The notes: generated from the letters alone by a model not told the origin. Counted from the stretch's first letter, positions 12,001 through 16,636 are shown. The stretch: 64,000 nt of DNA from Nocardia carnea NBRC 14403 (GCF_000308515.1 NZ_BAFV01000125.1:62001-126000); one strand, 5' to 3'. Numbers and translations: made by a program.

Positions 12001-14382
12001 GAACCAGTTCGTGTGCAGAGGATCAGGGATATCGACGAGCCGCCCATCGCGCGCCGGGAGGGCGAAATGCGCCCTCCGATGCCCGGCGAAAGGCCGCCGG
12101 CCGACGAGCGAGGCTGGCGGGACCGGCGTACCCAGGACGAGTCCGAGCTGGCGCGGGTGCTTTATCACCGGCCGGAAACCAGACAATCCGTCATCTCCGT
12201 GATCGACCGGCTGCGTGAGGTCCTGTCGGCCCTGCACCCGCAAGCGACTCGAGAACAGATCGACAATGCCTTCTACACGCCCGAGGAGACCATCTCGGGC
12301 GGAATGGTATTACGGTCTGTGCCGTTGGACGAGTTGAAGCGAGACGGCAACGTCCGTGAGCTGATGGCTGCGGTGCAGAATGCGATGTGGCGAAGCCGGG
12401 AGCTGCCGAACCCGTCGGGCACGACGCTGGACGACGGTCTGGTGAGATTGCTCAACCAACCGGACTGGAACGAGCGAGCGCACCGGCTGGGCCTGAATGT
12501 CGACGCGCTGAACCGGCTGTGCGAAACGATTACCGGCGGCGACCCGGACGTGCCGATCGTCGCGGCAGAACTCCGCCAGGGGCGCAATGCTATGAGCGAC
12601 CCCGGGTTCATCTCAATACGTGAGGAGATCACCCGCAGCGGCGCGCACAGAACTCTGCGGGAAATACCTGATCAAGTACGTCTGAGCCTCACCGTTCAGG
12701 ACTGGGCCCTGCTCGGTATGCCGTTGTCGATCCGGGAATTGGAAGCGATTCCCGGCGGCTTGGTCGCGCACCGGAAGACCCGGCTCGATCCAGAGCTGCC
12801 GTTACCGCGTGACACTCGGGGACACGTCGATGTGAAAACGCTGGAAGCTCGGCTCGCCGCCGAAGGGGGCGCGTTTCGTAATATCATTCCGCTCTACCGG
12901 TACGACGAGCACGGCCGCCGGATAAGAGACGAATCAGGGCACGCCGTAGTGGACAGGGTAATTGCATACCGCGAAGAAGGGCCAGTGGATGCGGCCACTG
13001 CATTGCGGCTCGACCCGCACCAGTTCGCTGTTCCGCTGCCGTGGCGGCCGGGTGCGGGACGATTCGAATTCGAAACAGATGATGAATGGTTCCGGCAGAC
13101 AGCGGTCGAGCGCGGAGTTCCCGTTGTCTCCGGGGTGTCTGGAACTGCGGCGAGAATTGCATCGAAATTCATTTGGATCATGCCTCCGGATATTTCGACG
13201 CTCGATTTCGCGGGAGCAATCCTGTCCATCCTGCTGCCGGCGCATCACTCGCTCTACGAAACGGTCGGGGGCTTGGCGCTGGTCGGATTGATGGATGCAG
13301 CGATTTTTCGAGCATCCGACAGTACGGTCGGAGATCTGTACGAGGCGGTTTTCGACCAGTTCGGACTTTCGGGGCGGCGTGGGTTGTCAGAGAGCGGTCG
13401 CGAGTACGGACCGGGACGAGGTCCGTACTCGCACAGCGGTACGCATTATGCGATCACGGAGCCCGAGCTGCTGCCCCGTACCGGCGAATACGACCTACCT
13501 GATCGCCGAATCCGGTCGATTTTCGACGAGGAAGTAAGGCCTGCTCTCCTCATCGGCCGGCCGAGGCGCCCCCTGGAACAGGTGGAAGAACCTGTACTCT
13601 ACGTGGTCGGCGGGCAGCCGGGTGCCGGAAAATCGACACTGGTGGACAGGGTTTGCGATCGCCTGGCCGACCGGGGTGGTGCCGCGTTGATTCAGGCCGA
13701 CGAGCTGGAAAAATTTCATCCAGCATATTCACGCCTCTATCGGGAAAACGACTTCACCGCCCACGATTACCTGGTCCCGACGGCGCAGAAGTTACGCAAC
13801 ATGTTCGAGGAATTTCTGATACCGTTGCGATACAATGTTCTTCTGGAGGGTGGCAATTCAGATCCCCGGAGGACGCTCGCTCGAATTCAGCGGATAGCGG
13901 AAAGCCGCAGCCGGGCAATTATGGAGGTAATAGCTCTGCCGAGGGAGCAGAGTGACCTAGCTCGGTTGGAGCGTTTTGTGTACGGTCGTGAAACCGAGGG
14001 ATTCGGCCGCTATCTCACACGCCGAACTCACAACAGGCTGTATCTCGGCTCTTCGGAGTTGGTCCGACTGGTCGAATCCGCAAGGCCGATCTCGGTGGAT
14101 ACATTGCGAATAAGCACCCGCACCGGCCTCCTCTACGAGAACCATCGGAGCTCCGATGGGCAGTGGCGCGATCCGCCGCGTGCTCGGGCGGCGTTGGAGG
14201 CCGAAAGAGATCGGGCGTGGACACCAGAAGAGTGCTGGACATTCGAGGAACGGATCGCCGGATTGAGTGAGCTCGTGCGGGCGAAGGTAGCGCAACACCC
14301 TGCCCGCTGGGCGCCACTTGTGCACGAGATCGACGAGTTACGAGTCCTCGCGGAGCCCAAGTTGTCCCGGCCTGCGCGGTAG
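1..14382 (+). CDS. Giant multidomain polymorphic-toxin-like protein (5' partial): SecA-like ATPase to zeta-toxin tip
   Basis: The frame is open from base 1, so the gene starts left of the window. The first in-window ATG is at 67, and all residue numbers here count from it (4,771 aa to the stop). Order seen: an Ala/Gly/Glu-rich disordered start (1-190); SecA-like ATPase (192-870); papain-fold domain with C1149/H1234/D1254; module A copy 1 (1419-1865); a 41-aa remnant of module A (1989-2029); an unknown domain (about 2050-2500); four metallopeptidase-like units (2539-3750); a Pro-rich linker (3800-4010); module A copy 2 (4015-4436); a zeta-toxin-like P-loop domain (4515-4771). I-G-x-R-P-S-like motifs recur between modules. 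Several effector-like domains with a toxin at the C-terminus fit a polymorphic toxin, and the ATPase suggests a link to export; both are inference. No transmembrane segment was noticed. No partner gene follows directly. Confidence 0.85.
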   Translation, partial: ADAAGAGGRPETTGAPGRPATAMPAGRIDAPALDGAQRNPVGGRIPGEATRTVSAAGETAPPPRGTDTAANRPHASTAAASTSTSTELASAGPAAEAGDRPVPQGAAGGAEAGRNGTGTDAAGFRSSGDGRATSAQAETDGGGNKRATAGGENTSGERVGGAAAPVETTGEPGVSGDRAVPGESDASGHRAPAAEAESTGASDGRVPEGPTSRERAEEILADFHARSAEHLPANLRLSKLSDEAVAAGLFHGDERDSLIAGMEIIRRQTVSEQIPGGMVVRHTQLEGALELAAGRPVEMLPGQGKTLMFMLHSMRQAVSEGSVLLVTTADGLAHREFTAYRRVLEPFGIDVVRADQESGFGHKPGRPSIVVATGETVGHLCNSGQQAPPRSVVIDEMDAVVDRGEKTFIRSESQSEAAAQPTAQEVFDAHDFLAGALAKGQLSHEDFGLKRLVEEVDIELPDGSFEIGADYWYDGQASLTSAGVEKVRALPGGQRWLQDMGRSRLEMAAAAEFTTRNKTHYVMDQGKIVLIDQGEHGLQRNPKTSSETRWSAEEGKAGLAQAVEAKEIRAAETIGMSAEQHGIVVRADTDSARSITAAEIYGTDRFFDHVTGASGTLADLGGVLKTVYHLDPPHRVDPYTPSRLVEGAPEVHENTRAKLHGLAESAHAMWDGGQGRFQEILCHRNDLVEKQVNALVRAGVPREAIEAVDATRIAKWGAEWETRLQNVFDAAGAQGKILVINRQGQRGVDISPSDEVLAQGGMHVWMTEVPEQSYIYEQGKNRTARNGAPGSTQAFMSPQDGIIRNAMHLSGVRETVVSYEQAVGAHRANPTRETHHAVVESADALASRVPGLQERAHHQQTAQFLLRYAPISEPEALLEAVTPWHPDNADIAGPDTLADRSTRLAGLLGVPPSALAAAAASTPENGAIPGDDSYTEGTPAGSTDIVGADRGSAPVTDTARDTGAATDETTRIAETRTAEEADPLRELLRRAAVPPAAVEALHQYIDATAPGRAVRYGLLTDEQALEHLTVRRAQLAAALGWDAVDIEGAEGLRQVGNAAAAAQRELARALTAAADPGPSSERDPGPSTDVSPALAEVSTAMARDILGEALMGEAAGSAANRQYDQETEVAIVRADRTVPSAEVVEGAAHYLATTALLDLVTEIHRRSPNNCVDNGVTGMRVLFPDKADHFTMPPGGLALRGRDWATTRQSFRNGAPQEARSLDDAVASLKRRPGGAQVLVYRWKNSEGRSTDAENHLVVLVNDSTDPARPNLKAVDLAASPDGDYTNDFGPEHLADRRALLNRAVPLATWQREQERYLGRLPAADRRFWTINFDTAGELVPTSLPGTAAMTERPDVSPGQDRPVDETPAPVTEARTPQQPARPPGSRIDASNSVRGAEPAHVGARPSEDAVVAPADPATTARRSPPADTGISAGADAGEPNWRVRRLRDELELTRYLYHKEETKQAARAMIVRMREVLTVLHPDATEDQIERAFLAPERVLDGMVPRSVSLDELLADGNLRQLMQALYNPIVRRGDLVPEFAGTEYTVPMLYAGLARLMNERGKQQSWEGRARDLGLDDIALKEVRDRITGGDPQRDVGEGELKDIVNQAHDAPDLDDIVAERTWSSAEEREFGLRQQVRRGITVQDWALLGMPLSRWEIQAIPGELVALRKSRLDPRRELRRDEHGLVREDILEDLLRFEDQLRSGSGITDAVGPVRFVIAAYAYDDNGRRMRDESGDAVVTDVFVYRDAGVVDAETALALDPGEFAVPLPWGTGSSTVTFDKEGRLFRELAVEQGIPLLAGISGSAARLASAFRWLRPVDVDPVDFAGAILAKLSPIHHSMYEQLRGMQLTGLRLPLVDEAVSRARYGAVNEMFAALSEQFDRPPLHHAPDIAPVTLPDDGDTPRVMTERDNAGPSGGALYEPGGGDAGSSGWIGSRPSDSGGLVPPRPHTSLIDAAADHGARQLDPPPELIGRRRSRQAPVTDTASELSGRTLTPWSRPRLGGDRSPGTTLDEGLVAPLHQPGWRVRAPQLGVDAEALGAVRDQITGGPAGAIGRRPGSEPGPAQAVAEDFLRNMADVLSGRWAADVRSGRRSPDPQVLGVFEAVIEKLGLAGHPDVSYEQWLTELPGYSRAATGGSLRPGEALAEAGIRHQRAAERDEIARLPTPVLLLNHLLTESARNPESPLVNPATYRSADACRPDTSPAERFDRVHEVFGDPGRSDAGVKAEDFPLPGRLDRKTRPHTAEAAAELDRLAEFAQDQADWANTVVAGLRGLERPPGPADWEQEFWKITDQRTTTTASEAGQDALSEAIDRPRRTRLGEIPRYGDGPIWIPGRQNPVGLPTWARETFAAAGARAPRRFTAEGVTGDILEIRIRLTDGTTALGRRLIRGETAENLAREIRQRRAERTGKLPFGGPALGPGQVFSETSREEERTRILNDAFTQLAAPGEFTAATWAEIAYKLFHAPQRKSGSDAVIRSFMAAAGVHRLGRVPDFPHDIDLLAMVTSQDEFIALIVEYGNITGGIGSHPNTEPVGDATAPGGAIGRRPSEDAAGGADAGRGWAAVESLRRDVFAGHTTIADIGVALQAELRALPGGEDHSVLGFDRVDAEVDIGELRVYAQAVLDICTVFPAHTKRSIVLGRHDFPRHIRTYDSSYPGERQRQIILDLRTGRLRGQPEPLPMEISPVGERRGDSADRARNRWAVRDLLPHLGIPGWEYAGQLVLPTLMESFEQDFAATARPVERQRGPHWDAFDDWQVLQGLGRGDLMHALGREYTVAVGVAAAITEGRAMADSPAGRLYELLAAQDGIEKRPITGHAPMGELREATNAEKLGVPADLVDEFSVIGADADLGDPNAVARVNEAVGDRLRGLLRGVPGHENIKVVGFDSPHLDTDVVKEVARGMVWLMQTYPETDIREVGFGNLSYTDGAKAATLPAHGAVRCYTKSIVFDTIWAENAGEVRKQVRRTVASGLHPESFLLRPVIAYTAHEYMHALGVAGSNDGEMAALEALADLYLAEERGEPTPAGWLAWLRTAIPAYGFDEAGRFIAEESVADGGADVAVRRYVLGPHAEVRAPSLVQHDLLVEAAARNAQHGRWESMLDAHRFRRNESLLQRYRQYDTRIGVAGRAFEAARARVLGAVDTSGSDAYSDRPESPRSSNAGNGDGSRSEESRGGMGDGLIGSRPSAVPPAQRYGPGISDEWSELIEAGTSRLGRNRTIGARLQSVLRALPGHDGVVVKFDDSRLTPEVLAEFARAWVTLFTRYPDVDVPVIEPSVLWEGEAVSAFASDDPRRTRVAGSPAEQGSPKVPALYVNRRFFVKPDVFRAETGRTGTPDDPYGDYFLEHVHGAVAAGELPAMVPDRPAYAVAVLAFAVALDISRDRRAHPAVDELLREAFAGTGRPQHGPEFRRWQLEMLPDAFEWSTGVLDKSKALALGLLSTELPEREEGLLTGLAGLQDADDESAPRSVAATDTDPVPLPEPGNAALMPAMVTDDEWAALSTGHDIATHLREALYAETGRHFEVTGFDSELDLDVLREYARTAFEFRDDLAVYNVPEIAVIDTKKVSGTRSLGYAERAYDEKATPRRYEFEHPDGRPVRLHAMRLVLDRNYAENAENFWRAMTIAADSGYHPDSVRHRPVRAVVLHELGHAADYAGHGVARTLIANALLNHYIAKRLGPATEAGYQQWLQSRLCGYSFHAGGQLNMGEAIAAAFSDVRSRGYDNVGDATRIIYDLTVNAADSSPAGRARRFLDRQRFGAARYHRGTGGMITRRTSRSSTPLVEDTDPHGTGDTIRSSGAGRDASTELIGSRPSEPDKHSVGPAPGDGPRPTPWALERPGSTGSLCNPSEAPLDIPWTPTAERPAAPPLPATPMPTGIPVVSGRRLPSPHLRTVDTAATPAHTGRPSAPPDVTTTPDDVPRQAIGAPITTPPRLASPWHSPGTSPPPAVLTGSGSSIDDGPGTGQSMVVPDDSDPRRSGGAPAEPANPARERDGGNPLFAQEPVRVQRIRDIDEPPIARREGEMRPPMPGERPPADERGWRDRRTQDESELARVLYHRPETRQSVISVIDRLREVLSALHPQATREQIDNAFYTPEETISGGMVLRSVPLDELKRDGNVRELMAAVQNAMWRSRELPNPSGTTLDDGLVRLLNQPDWNERAHRLGLNVDALNRLCETITGGDPDVPIVAAELRQGRNAMSDPGFISIREEITRSGAHRTLREIPDQVRLSLTVQDWALLGMPLSIRELEAIPGGLVAHRKTRLDPELPLPRDTRGHVDVKTLEARLAAEGGAFRNIIPLYRYDEHGRRIRDESGHAVVDRVIAYREEGPVDAATALRLDPHQFAVPLPWRPGAGRFEFETDDEWFRQTAVERGVPVVSGVSGTAARIASKFIWIMPPDISTLDFAGAILSILLPAHHSLYETVGGLALVGLMDAAIFRASDSTVGDLYEAVFDQFGLSGRRGLSESGREYGPGRGPYSHSGTHYAITEPELLPRTGEYDLPDRRIRSIFDEEVRPALLIGRPRRPLEQVEEPVLYVVGGQPGAGKSTLVDRVCDRLADRGGAALIQADELEKFHPAYSRLYRENDFTAHDYLVPTAQKLRNMFEEFLIPLRYNVLLEGGNSDPRRTLARIQRIAESRSRAIMEVIALPREQSDLARLERFVYGRETEGFGRYLTRRTHNRLYLGSSELVRLVESARPISVDTLRISTRTGLLYENHRSSDGQWRDPPRARAALEAERDRAWTPEECWTFEERIAGLSELVRAKVAQHPARWAPLVHEIDELRVLAEPKLSRPAR
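640..2676 (+). other. SecA-like ATPase region of the giant protein
   Basis: Residues 192-870 of the giant protein (numbered from the ATG at 67) follow the SecA motor in order. There is a Walker A MLPGQGKT (277-284, nt 895-918; SecA has a GEGKT-type motif), a Walker B with IDEMD (372-376), a TGASGT motif at 589-594 matching the SecA MTGT segment, GQRGVDI (722-728; SecA AGRGTDI) and EQGKNRTARNGAPGS (755-769; SecA LRGRSGRQGDPGS). The arginine-finger region is therefore altered but recognisable. Known SecA drives preproteins through SecYEG. Whether this domain does so, or is an ATPase repurposed inside a toxin, cannot be told from sequence. Confidence 0.85.
3424..4014 (+). other. Papain-fold (Tox-PL-like) toxin domain within the giant protein
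   Basis: Residues about 1120-1316 carry the arrangement of papain-like polymorphic toxin domains: NNCVDN with C1149 (codon at 3511), an NHLVVLVND strand with H1234 (codon at 3766), and D1254 in AVDLAAS (codon at 3826). Spacing and surroundings fit a Cys-His-Asp triad. Members of this fold act as proteases, deamidases or deubiquitinases; which applies here is unknown. The intact triad argues against decay. Confidence 0.65.
4321..5661 (+). repeat. Module A, copy 1 (unknown function) within the giant protein
   Basis: Residues 1419-1865. It aligns by eye over its whole length with copy 2 at 12109-13375. Shared landmarks are a DELELTRYLYH / DESELARVLYH start, VPRSVSLDEL / VLRSVPLDEL, a TGGDP segment, TVQDWALLGMPLS, RRMRDESGDAVV / RRIRDESGHAVV, FAVPLPW and SGSAARLAS / SGTAARIAS with a downstream HHS-Y. 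I do not recognise the fold. The conserved Arg-Asp-Glu-Ser and His-His positions could be functional. Confidence 0.8.
6031..6153 (+). repeat. Truncated remnant of module A
   Basis: Residues 1989-2029 begin GTTLDEGLV and end DQITGG. They match only the central piece of the two full module A copies (GTTLDDGLV... to ETITGG in copy 2). The flanks do not match. This looks like the scar of a third copy lost or replaced by recombination, with a different domain now following it. Confidence 0.7.
6181..7560 (+). other. Unrecognised domain block of the giant protein
   Basis: Residues about 2039-2498 lie between two I-G-x-R-P linkers. The N-terminal half is helical and charged. The C-terminal half has a compact region with the segments YGDGPIWIPGR, GGPALGPGQVF, YKLFHAPQRKSGSDAVIRSF and FPHDIDLL. 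Its placement matches an effector domain, but I cannot assign a family. Confidence 0.4.
7681..8499 (+). repeat. Metallopeptidase-like unit 1 (no HExxH)
   Basis: Residues 2539-2811. It shares the unit layout: a short helical start, L-R-A-L-P-G followed by a V-L-G-F-D strand, then a YAQAVLDI helix and a beta region. No HExxH is visible. The best positional match to the motif reads LLPHL, so this copy is probably not catalytic. The similarity is by eye and weaker than among units 2-4. Confidence 0.5.
8521..9420 (+). repeat. Metallopeptidase-like unit 2 with HEYMH
   Basis: Residues 2819-3118. It contains the zincin motif HEYMH at 2968-2972 (codons 8968-8982) in the context RPVIAYTAHEYMHALG, with acidic residues just downstream (from E2983) that could supply the third zinc ligand. 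Upstream are G-V-P-G-H, V-V-G-F-D and a long helix, as in the other units. Function as a zinc peptidase is inferred from this motif. Confidence 0.65.
9601..10380 (+). repeat. Metallopeptidase-like unit 3, motif erased
   Basis: Residues 3179-3438 start DEWSELIE and contain LRALPGH and V-V-K-F-D as in units 2 and 4. In the position of HExxH the sequence reads LAFAV (3349-3353, codons from 10111), in the aligned context RPAYAVAVLAFAVALD. Both histidines and the glutamate are gone, so the copy should be inactive or structural. Confidence 0.65.
10480..11310 (+). repeat. Metallopeptidase-like unit 4 with HELGH
   Basis: Residues 3472-3748 start DDEWAALS and contain V-T-G-F-D, a long helix, and HELGH at 3624-3628 (codons 10936-10950) in the context RPVRAVVLHELGHAAD. 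E3686 in MGEAIAAAFSDV is a plausible third zinc ligand. With unit 2 it is one of two potentially active zincin copies. Confidence 0.7.
11467..12000 (+). other. Proline-rich linker of the giant protein
   Basis: Residues 3800-4010 are dominated by Pro, Thr, Ala and Ser with no predicted fold. The linker separates the metallopeptidase array from the C-terminal module A copy and toxin tip. Confidence 0.7.
12109..13375 (+). repeat. Module A, copy 2, just before the toxin tip
   Basis: Residues 4015-4436, the second full copy of the module at 4321-5661, with the same landmark order (see that entry). It directly precedes the zeta-toxin domain, so module A may be a pre-toxin or delivery element rather than an effector. 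That is inference from position only. Confidence 0.8.
13594..14379 (+). other. Zeta-toxin-type P-loop kinase domain at the C-terminus
   Basis: Residues about 4510-4771. The Walker A is GQPGAGKS (4516-4523, codons 13612-13635) after a hydrophobic strand. IQADELEKFHP follows with D4545, then LLEGG with E4594, the order seen in zeta/PezT toxins. Those enzymes phosphorylate UDP-N-acetyl sugars and block wall synthesis. The C-terminal position is where polymorphic toxins carry their effector. Third codon positions look less G/C-biased from about 13000 on than in the rest of the gene. Confidence 0.75.
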
Positions 14383-14606
14383 GCCGACGACCGGCTGCCC
14401 AGGTTCGGCTGCGGTACGAAGGCGTAGGGCTCTACCAGCGTTGGCGGCGGTTTCCGGATTTCGGCGCTGCCATCTCACGGATTACCCATGACCACACAGA
14501 TCTCGGCGAAATGCGCCGAGATCTCGCCAGTGGTCCGGTCTTCGGATGCCGCGCGGGTGGTTTCGACGTCGAGCCCGCTGATCACGGGCTCGGACGGTCT
14601 CGTGGT

Positions 14607-14760
14607 TTGTTCGCGCTGCCAGCGGCGAAACAACCCGTACACGGTCTGCCACGGCCCATACGTCGGCGGGATGTCACGCCAGGGCTGCCGGCGCGGATCC
14701 GCCACCGGATCCCGCCGATCAAGTACCGTTTCGACTACCGCGGCGGTCGGCCGGCTTTCA
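14607..14760 (-). mobile_element. IS5-family transposase remnant
   Basis: On the minus strand, bases 14681-14607 encode WRDIPPTYGPWQTVYGLFRR plus WQREQ, the signature of the N-terminal helix-turn-helix part of IS5-type transposases. The residues that should precede it (KRYLIGGIRWRIR-type) appear only in another frame, so at least one frameshift is present. The catalytic DDE part is missing, and no terminal inverted repeats were found. It is a dead fragment. Confidence 0.6.
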
Positions 14761-14974
14761 TGCCGGCAGGTAGTAGTGGTTTCGGCATCGCCCATTGGAC
14801 ATCGGTCAAATCCGCACGGCAGGACGCCGTTACGCTGTTCACGAGGTCTCCGGTGTTCAGTTGGATCGTGGTCGATCAACCAATTACCGCAGACTTCGCC
14901 ACATCAACAACTTCTCCACCCGGACAACGGGTTCCGATCCCCACCTCACGGGCTCATGAAACACGGCCGGGTAG

Positions 14975-15190
14975 GTGGTATTCAGCCAGGGCGTGCTGCG
15001 GGATGCGACTCATTGGGACGGGGTTGTGAGGAAGCTCGGATATGAACATCTGCGGCGTCACGATCTCCGGCATACCGGGCTGACATGGTTTGCGGATGCT
15101 GTGGTTCCGTGGCATCGGCTTCAGCGGATCGCCGGGCACATCGATCCCAGGATCACGCAGCGGTATCTACCCCCGGATATCGCGGCAGAA
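14975..15190 (+). pseudogene. Tyrosine recombinase/integrase C-terminal remnant
   Basis: About 70 residues keep the catalytic core of a phage-type integrase: HDLRHTG (from codon 15059), a downstream AGH, and ITQRYL with the nucleophilic Tyr codon at 15164. The DNA-binding and N-terminal catalytic parts are absent upstream. The frame runs on into the antisense of tRNA-Pro, giving a meaningless tail. Its site about 115 nt beyond the 3' end of the tRNA fits an element that integrated at this tRNA and then decayed. Confidence 0.7.
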
Positions 15191-15264
15191 GGACGGCAAT
15201 CAACTGTCGCGGCACGGGCGGGCCCGGCCCAGATCGGCCCCAACTCTGCGAGCGGCCCAATAAG

Positions 15265-15302
15265 AAAAAATCCCCTCCGACGCACGTCAGAGGGGATTTT
15301 CT
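15265..15302 (-). terminator. Rho-independent terminator of tRNA-Pro
   Basis: Read on the minus strand, a stem with CCCCTC/GAGGGG arms (extended by AAAAT/ATTTT) is followed by a T-run at 15270-15265. It lies immediately after the 3' end of the tRNA gene. Confidence 0.85.
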
Positions 15303-15305
15303 GTG

Positions 15306-15379
15306 TCGGGCTGACAGGATTTGAACCTGCGACCACTTGACCCCCAGTCAAGTGCGCTACCAAACTGCGCCACAGCCCG
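15306..15379 (-). tRNA. tRNA-Pro (anticodon GGG)
   Basis: The minus strand folds as a 74-nt cloverleaf with discriminator base A. The acceptor stem is CGGGCTG/CAGCCCG. The anticodon arm is CTTGA-CTGGGGG-TCAAG, giving anticodon GGG (reads CCC/CCU). The T arm contains GGTTCAAATCC. CCA is not encoded. Confidence 0.95.
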
Positions 15380-15728
15380 TCGCGCCCCGTCGGGGTGCTC
15401 GATGAGATTACCTCAGAGTCGTTTGTGACTACTAATCGGCAGGTCATAGTGGGTGAATTGGCTGCCGATGGGTCGCGTATCCCGGTGTGGCCGAGTCCGC
15501 GTCGCGGTCCCATGGTTTCGACTGGTGCAACTTTCGCTTGCGGCGAGCCGGGCCGCGGCCGGGGTGTTCGAAGCTGTGTGGGGAGATCCTGCCGATCCTT
15601 GGCCGGTTACCTTTCGCGTCGGAAATCAGGTCGTCGGCAACGGCGCTTCCGGTATTGAATGACGCGCTAATAGTTTGTGTATTAACTATTCGCGGGTTAT
15701 GGTGGGGAACCGGGTCGATGGAGGCGTG
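15380..15728. other. Intergenic region before the MarR gene
   Basis: This 349-nt gap holds the tRNA-Pro promoter region at its left and the palindromic operator at 15669-15690 at its right. Open frames here are short and lack coding bias. Confidence 0.5.
15669..15690. promoter_or_regulatory. Palindromic operator upstream of the MarR-type regulator
   Basis: A perfect 7-bp inverted repeat, AATAGTT and AACTATT, is separated by 8 bp. It is AT-rich in an otherwise GC-rich region and lies 38 bp before the regulator start. MarR proteins usually bind such sites over their own promoters, so autoregulation is likely. Confidence 0.6.
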
Positions 15729-16199
15729 ATGACTATGGAGATCGATGACCCGCTGCGGTTGGAGCGGCAGGTGTGTTTCGCGCTTGCCGTAGCCAACCGC
15801 TCGGTGCTCGCTGTGTATCGCCCACTGCTGGAGCCGCTCGGATTGACGCATCCGCAGTATCTCGTCATGTTGGCGCTGTGGGGGGAAGCGCCGATGTCGG
15901 TCAAGGCGATCGCGGAGGCGATTCAACTCGATTCGCCCACGTTGTCGCCGCTGCTCAAACGTTTGGAGGGCGCCGGTCTCGTCACCCGGCGGCGTGACCC
16001 CGGGGACGAGCGAACTCTGGTGGTCGACCTCACGGAGGCCGGGCGTTCGCTTCGGCGCGAAGCCGAACGGATACCGCCCGCCGTTGTCGAACGACTGGGA
16101 GTCGGGCTGGGTGACCTCGAGGAGTTGCGTGAAGTGCTCGGCCGAGTCAATGAGGCGGCCCGCCGGGCGGCGCTCGCGTATCCGGAGAACAAATCATGA
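15729..16199 (+). CDS. MarR-family transcriptional regulator, OhrR-like
   Basis: A 156-aa winged-helix regulator. The start LERQVCFALAVANRS matches the OhrR pattern, in which a Cys near the N-terminus senses organic peroxides. The recognition helix (VKAIAEAIQLDSPTLSPLLK) and wing (RRRDPGDERTLVVDLTEAG) are typical. I chose ATG 15729 (GGAGG 5 nt upstream) over an in-frame ATG at 15675, which would put the operator inside the gene. The stop overlaps an in-frame ATG at 16196 of the next frame. No ohr gene is adjacent, so the redox role is an inference from the Cys. Confidence 0.85.
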   Translation: MTMEIDDPLRLERQVCFALAVANRSVLAVYRPLLEPLGLTHPQYLVMLALWGEAPMSVKAIAEAIQLDSPTLSPLLKRLEGAGLVTRRRDPGDERTLVVDLTEAGRSLRREAERIPPAVVERLGVGLGDLEELREVLGRVNEAARRAALAYPENKS

Positions 16200-16258
16200 A
16201 TGCGCCCGTGAGTCGCCGCAGTGCAGCGCCGCTTTCGGGCCGCCGGCAGGAGGACCTT

Positions 16259-16636
16259 GTGACCGATCGGACTCCCACACCGATCCAGCGCATCCGCTAC
16301 ATTTTCGGCCGGCCCCTGCCGTCCTCGATGCAGGAATGGGTTGTTCGGGACCAGACCGGCCCGGGTGCCACCCGGCGGTACCTGCAGCGTTTCCTGTTGC
16401 CGCCGATTCCGTTGTTGTGCCTGTTCGCACTGGTGCCGGGGCCGTGGTGGATGGGCGTTTCGATGGCCGCGCTGGTGTTCCTGCCGCTCGCCTTCTTCGC
16501 GGTCGCTCTGGTCTATGTGCATCGGCGTCATGTGCTGGTCAAGCATGGACTCGATCCCGTATTGGCCGACCCGGAACGGGATCGCCGTGCCGCTGAGGAA
16601 CGCGCAAGCTACGAGAGGCGCTTCAACCGCGGCTGA
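16259..16636 (+). CDS. DUF5313-type small membrane protein
   Basis: A 125-aa protein with a soluble N-terminal part containing YIFGRPLPSSMQEWV, a pattern I recall from actinobacterial DUF5313 proteins. Two adjacent hydrophobic segments follow (about residues 47-62 and 65-86), then a charged Arg/Glu-rich tail. GTG 16259 is preferred because AGGAGG (16248-16253) sits 5 nt before it. An earlier ATG at 16196 would overlap the marR stop and add an atypical 21-aa leader. It probably shares a transcript with the regulator. Function unknown. Confidence 0.75.
   Translation: MTDRTPTPIQRIRYIFGRPLPSSMQEWVVRDQTGPGATRRYLQRFLLPPIPLLCLFALVPGPWWMGVSMAALVFLPLAFFAVALVYVHRRHVLVKHGLDPVLADPERDRRAAEERASYERRFNRG

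Larger units (their letters stand above)
14383..15264. other. Intergenic remnant zone after the giant gene
   Basis: No intact gene is supported here. The stretch holds a decayed IS5-type transposase piece and an integrase C-terminal piece, described separately. Overlapping frames on both strands lack actinomycete codon bias. No epsilon-type or other immunity gene is visible for the zeta domain. Confidence 0.6.

Noticed and set aside
14488-15045. 185-aa plus-strand frame after the giant gene
   Set aside because: It is antisense to the IS5 transposase remnant and spans the integrase remnant in a different frame; composition is not coding-like.
15191-15340. C-terminal tail of the integrase frame ending in GLTGFEPATT
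   Set aside because: This peptide is the antisense of tRNA-Pro and its terminator, a familiar annotation artefact.
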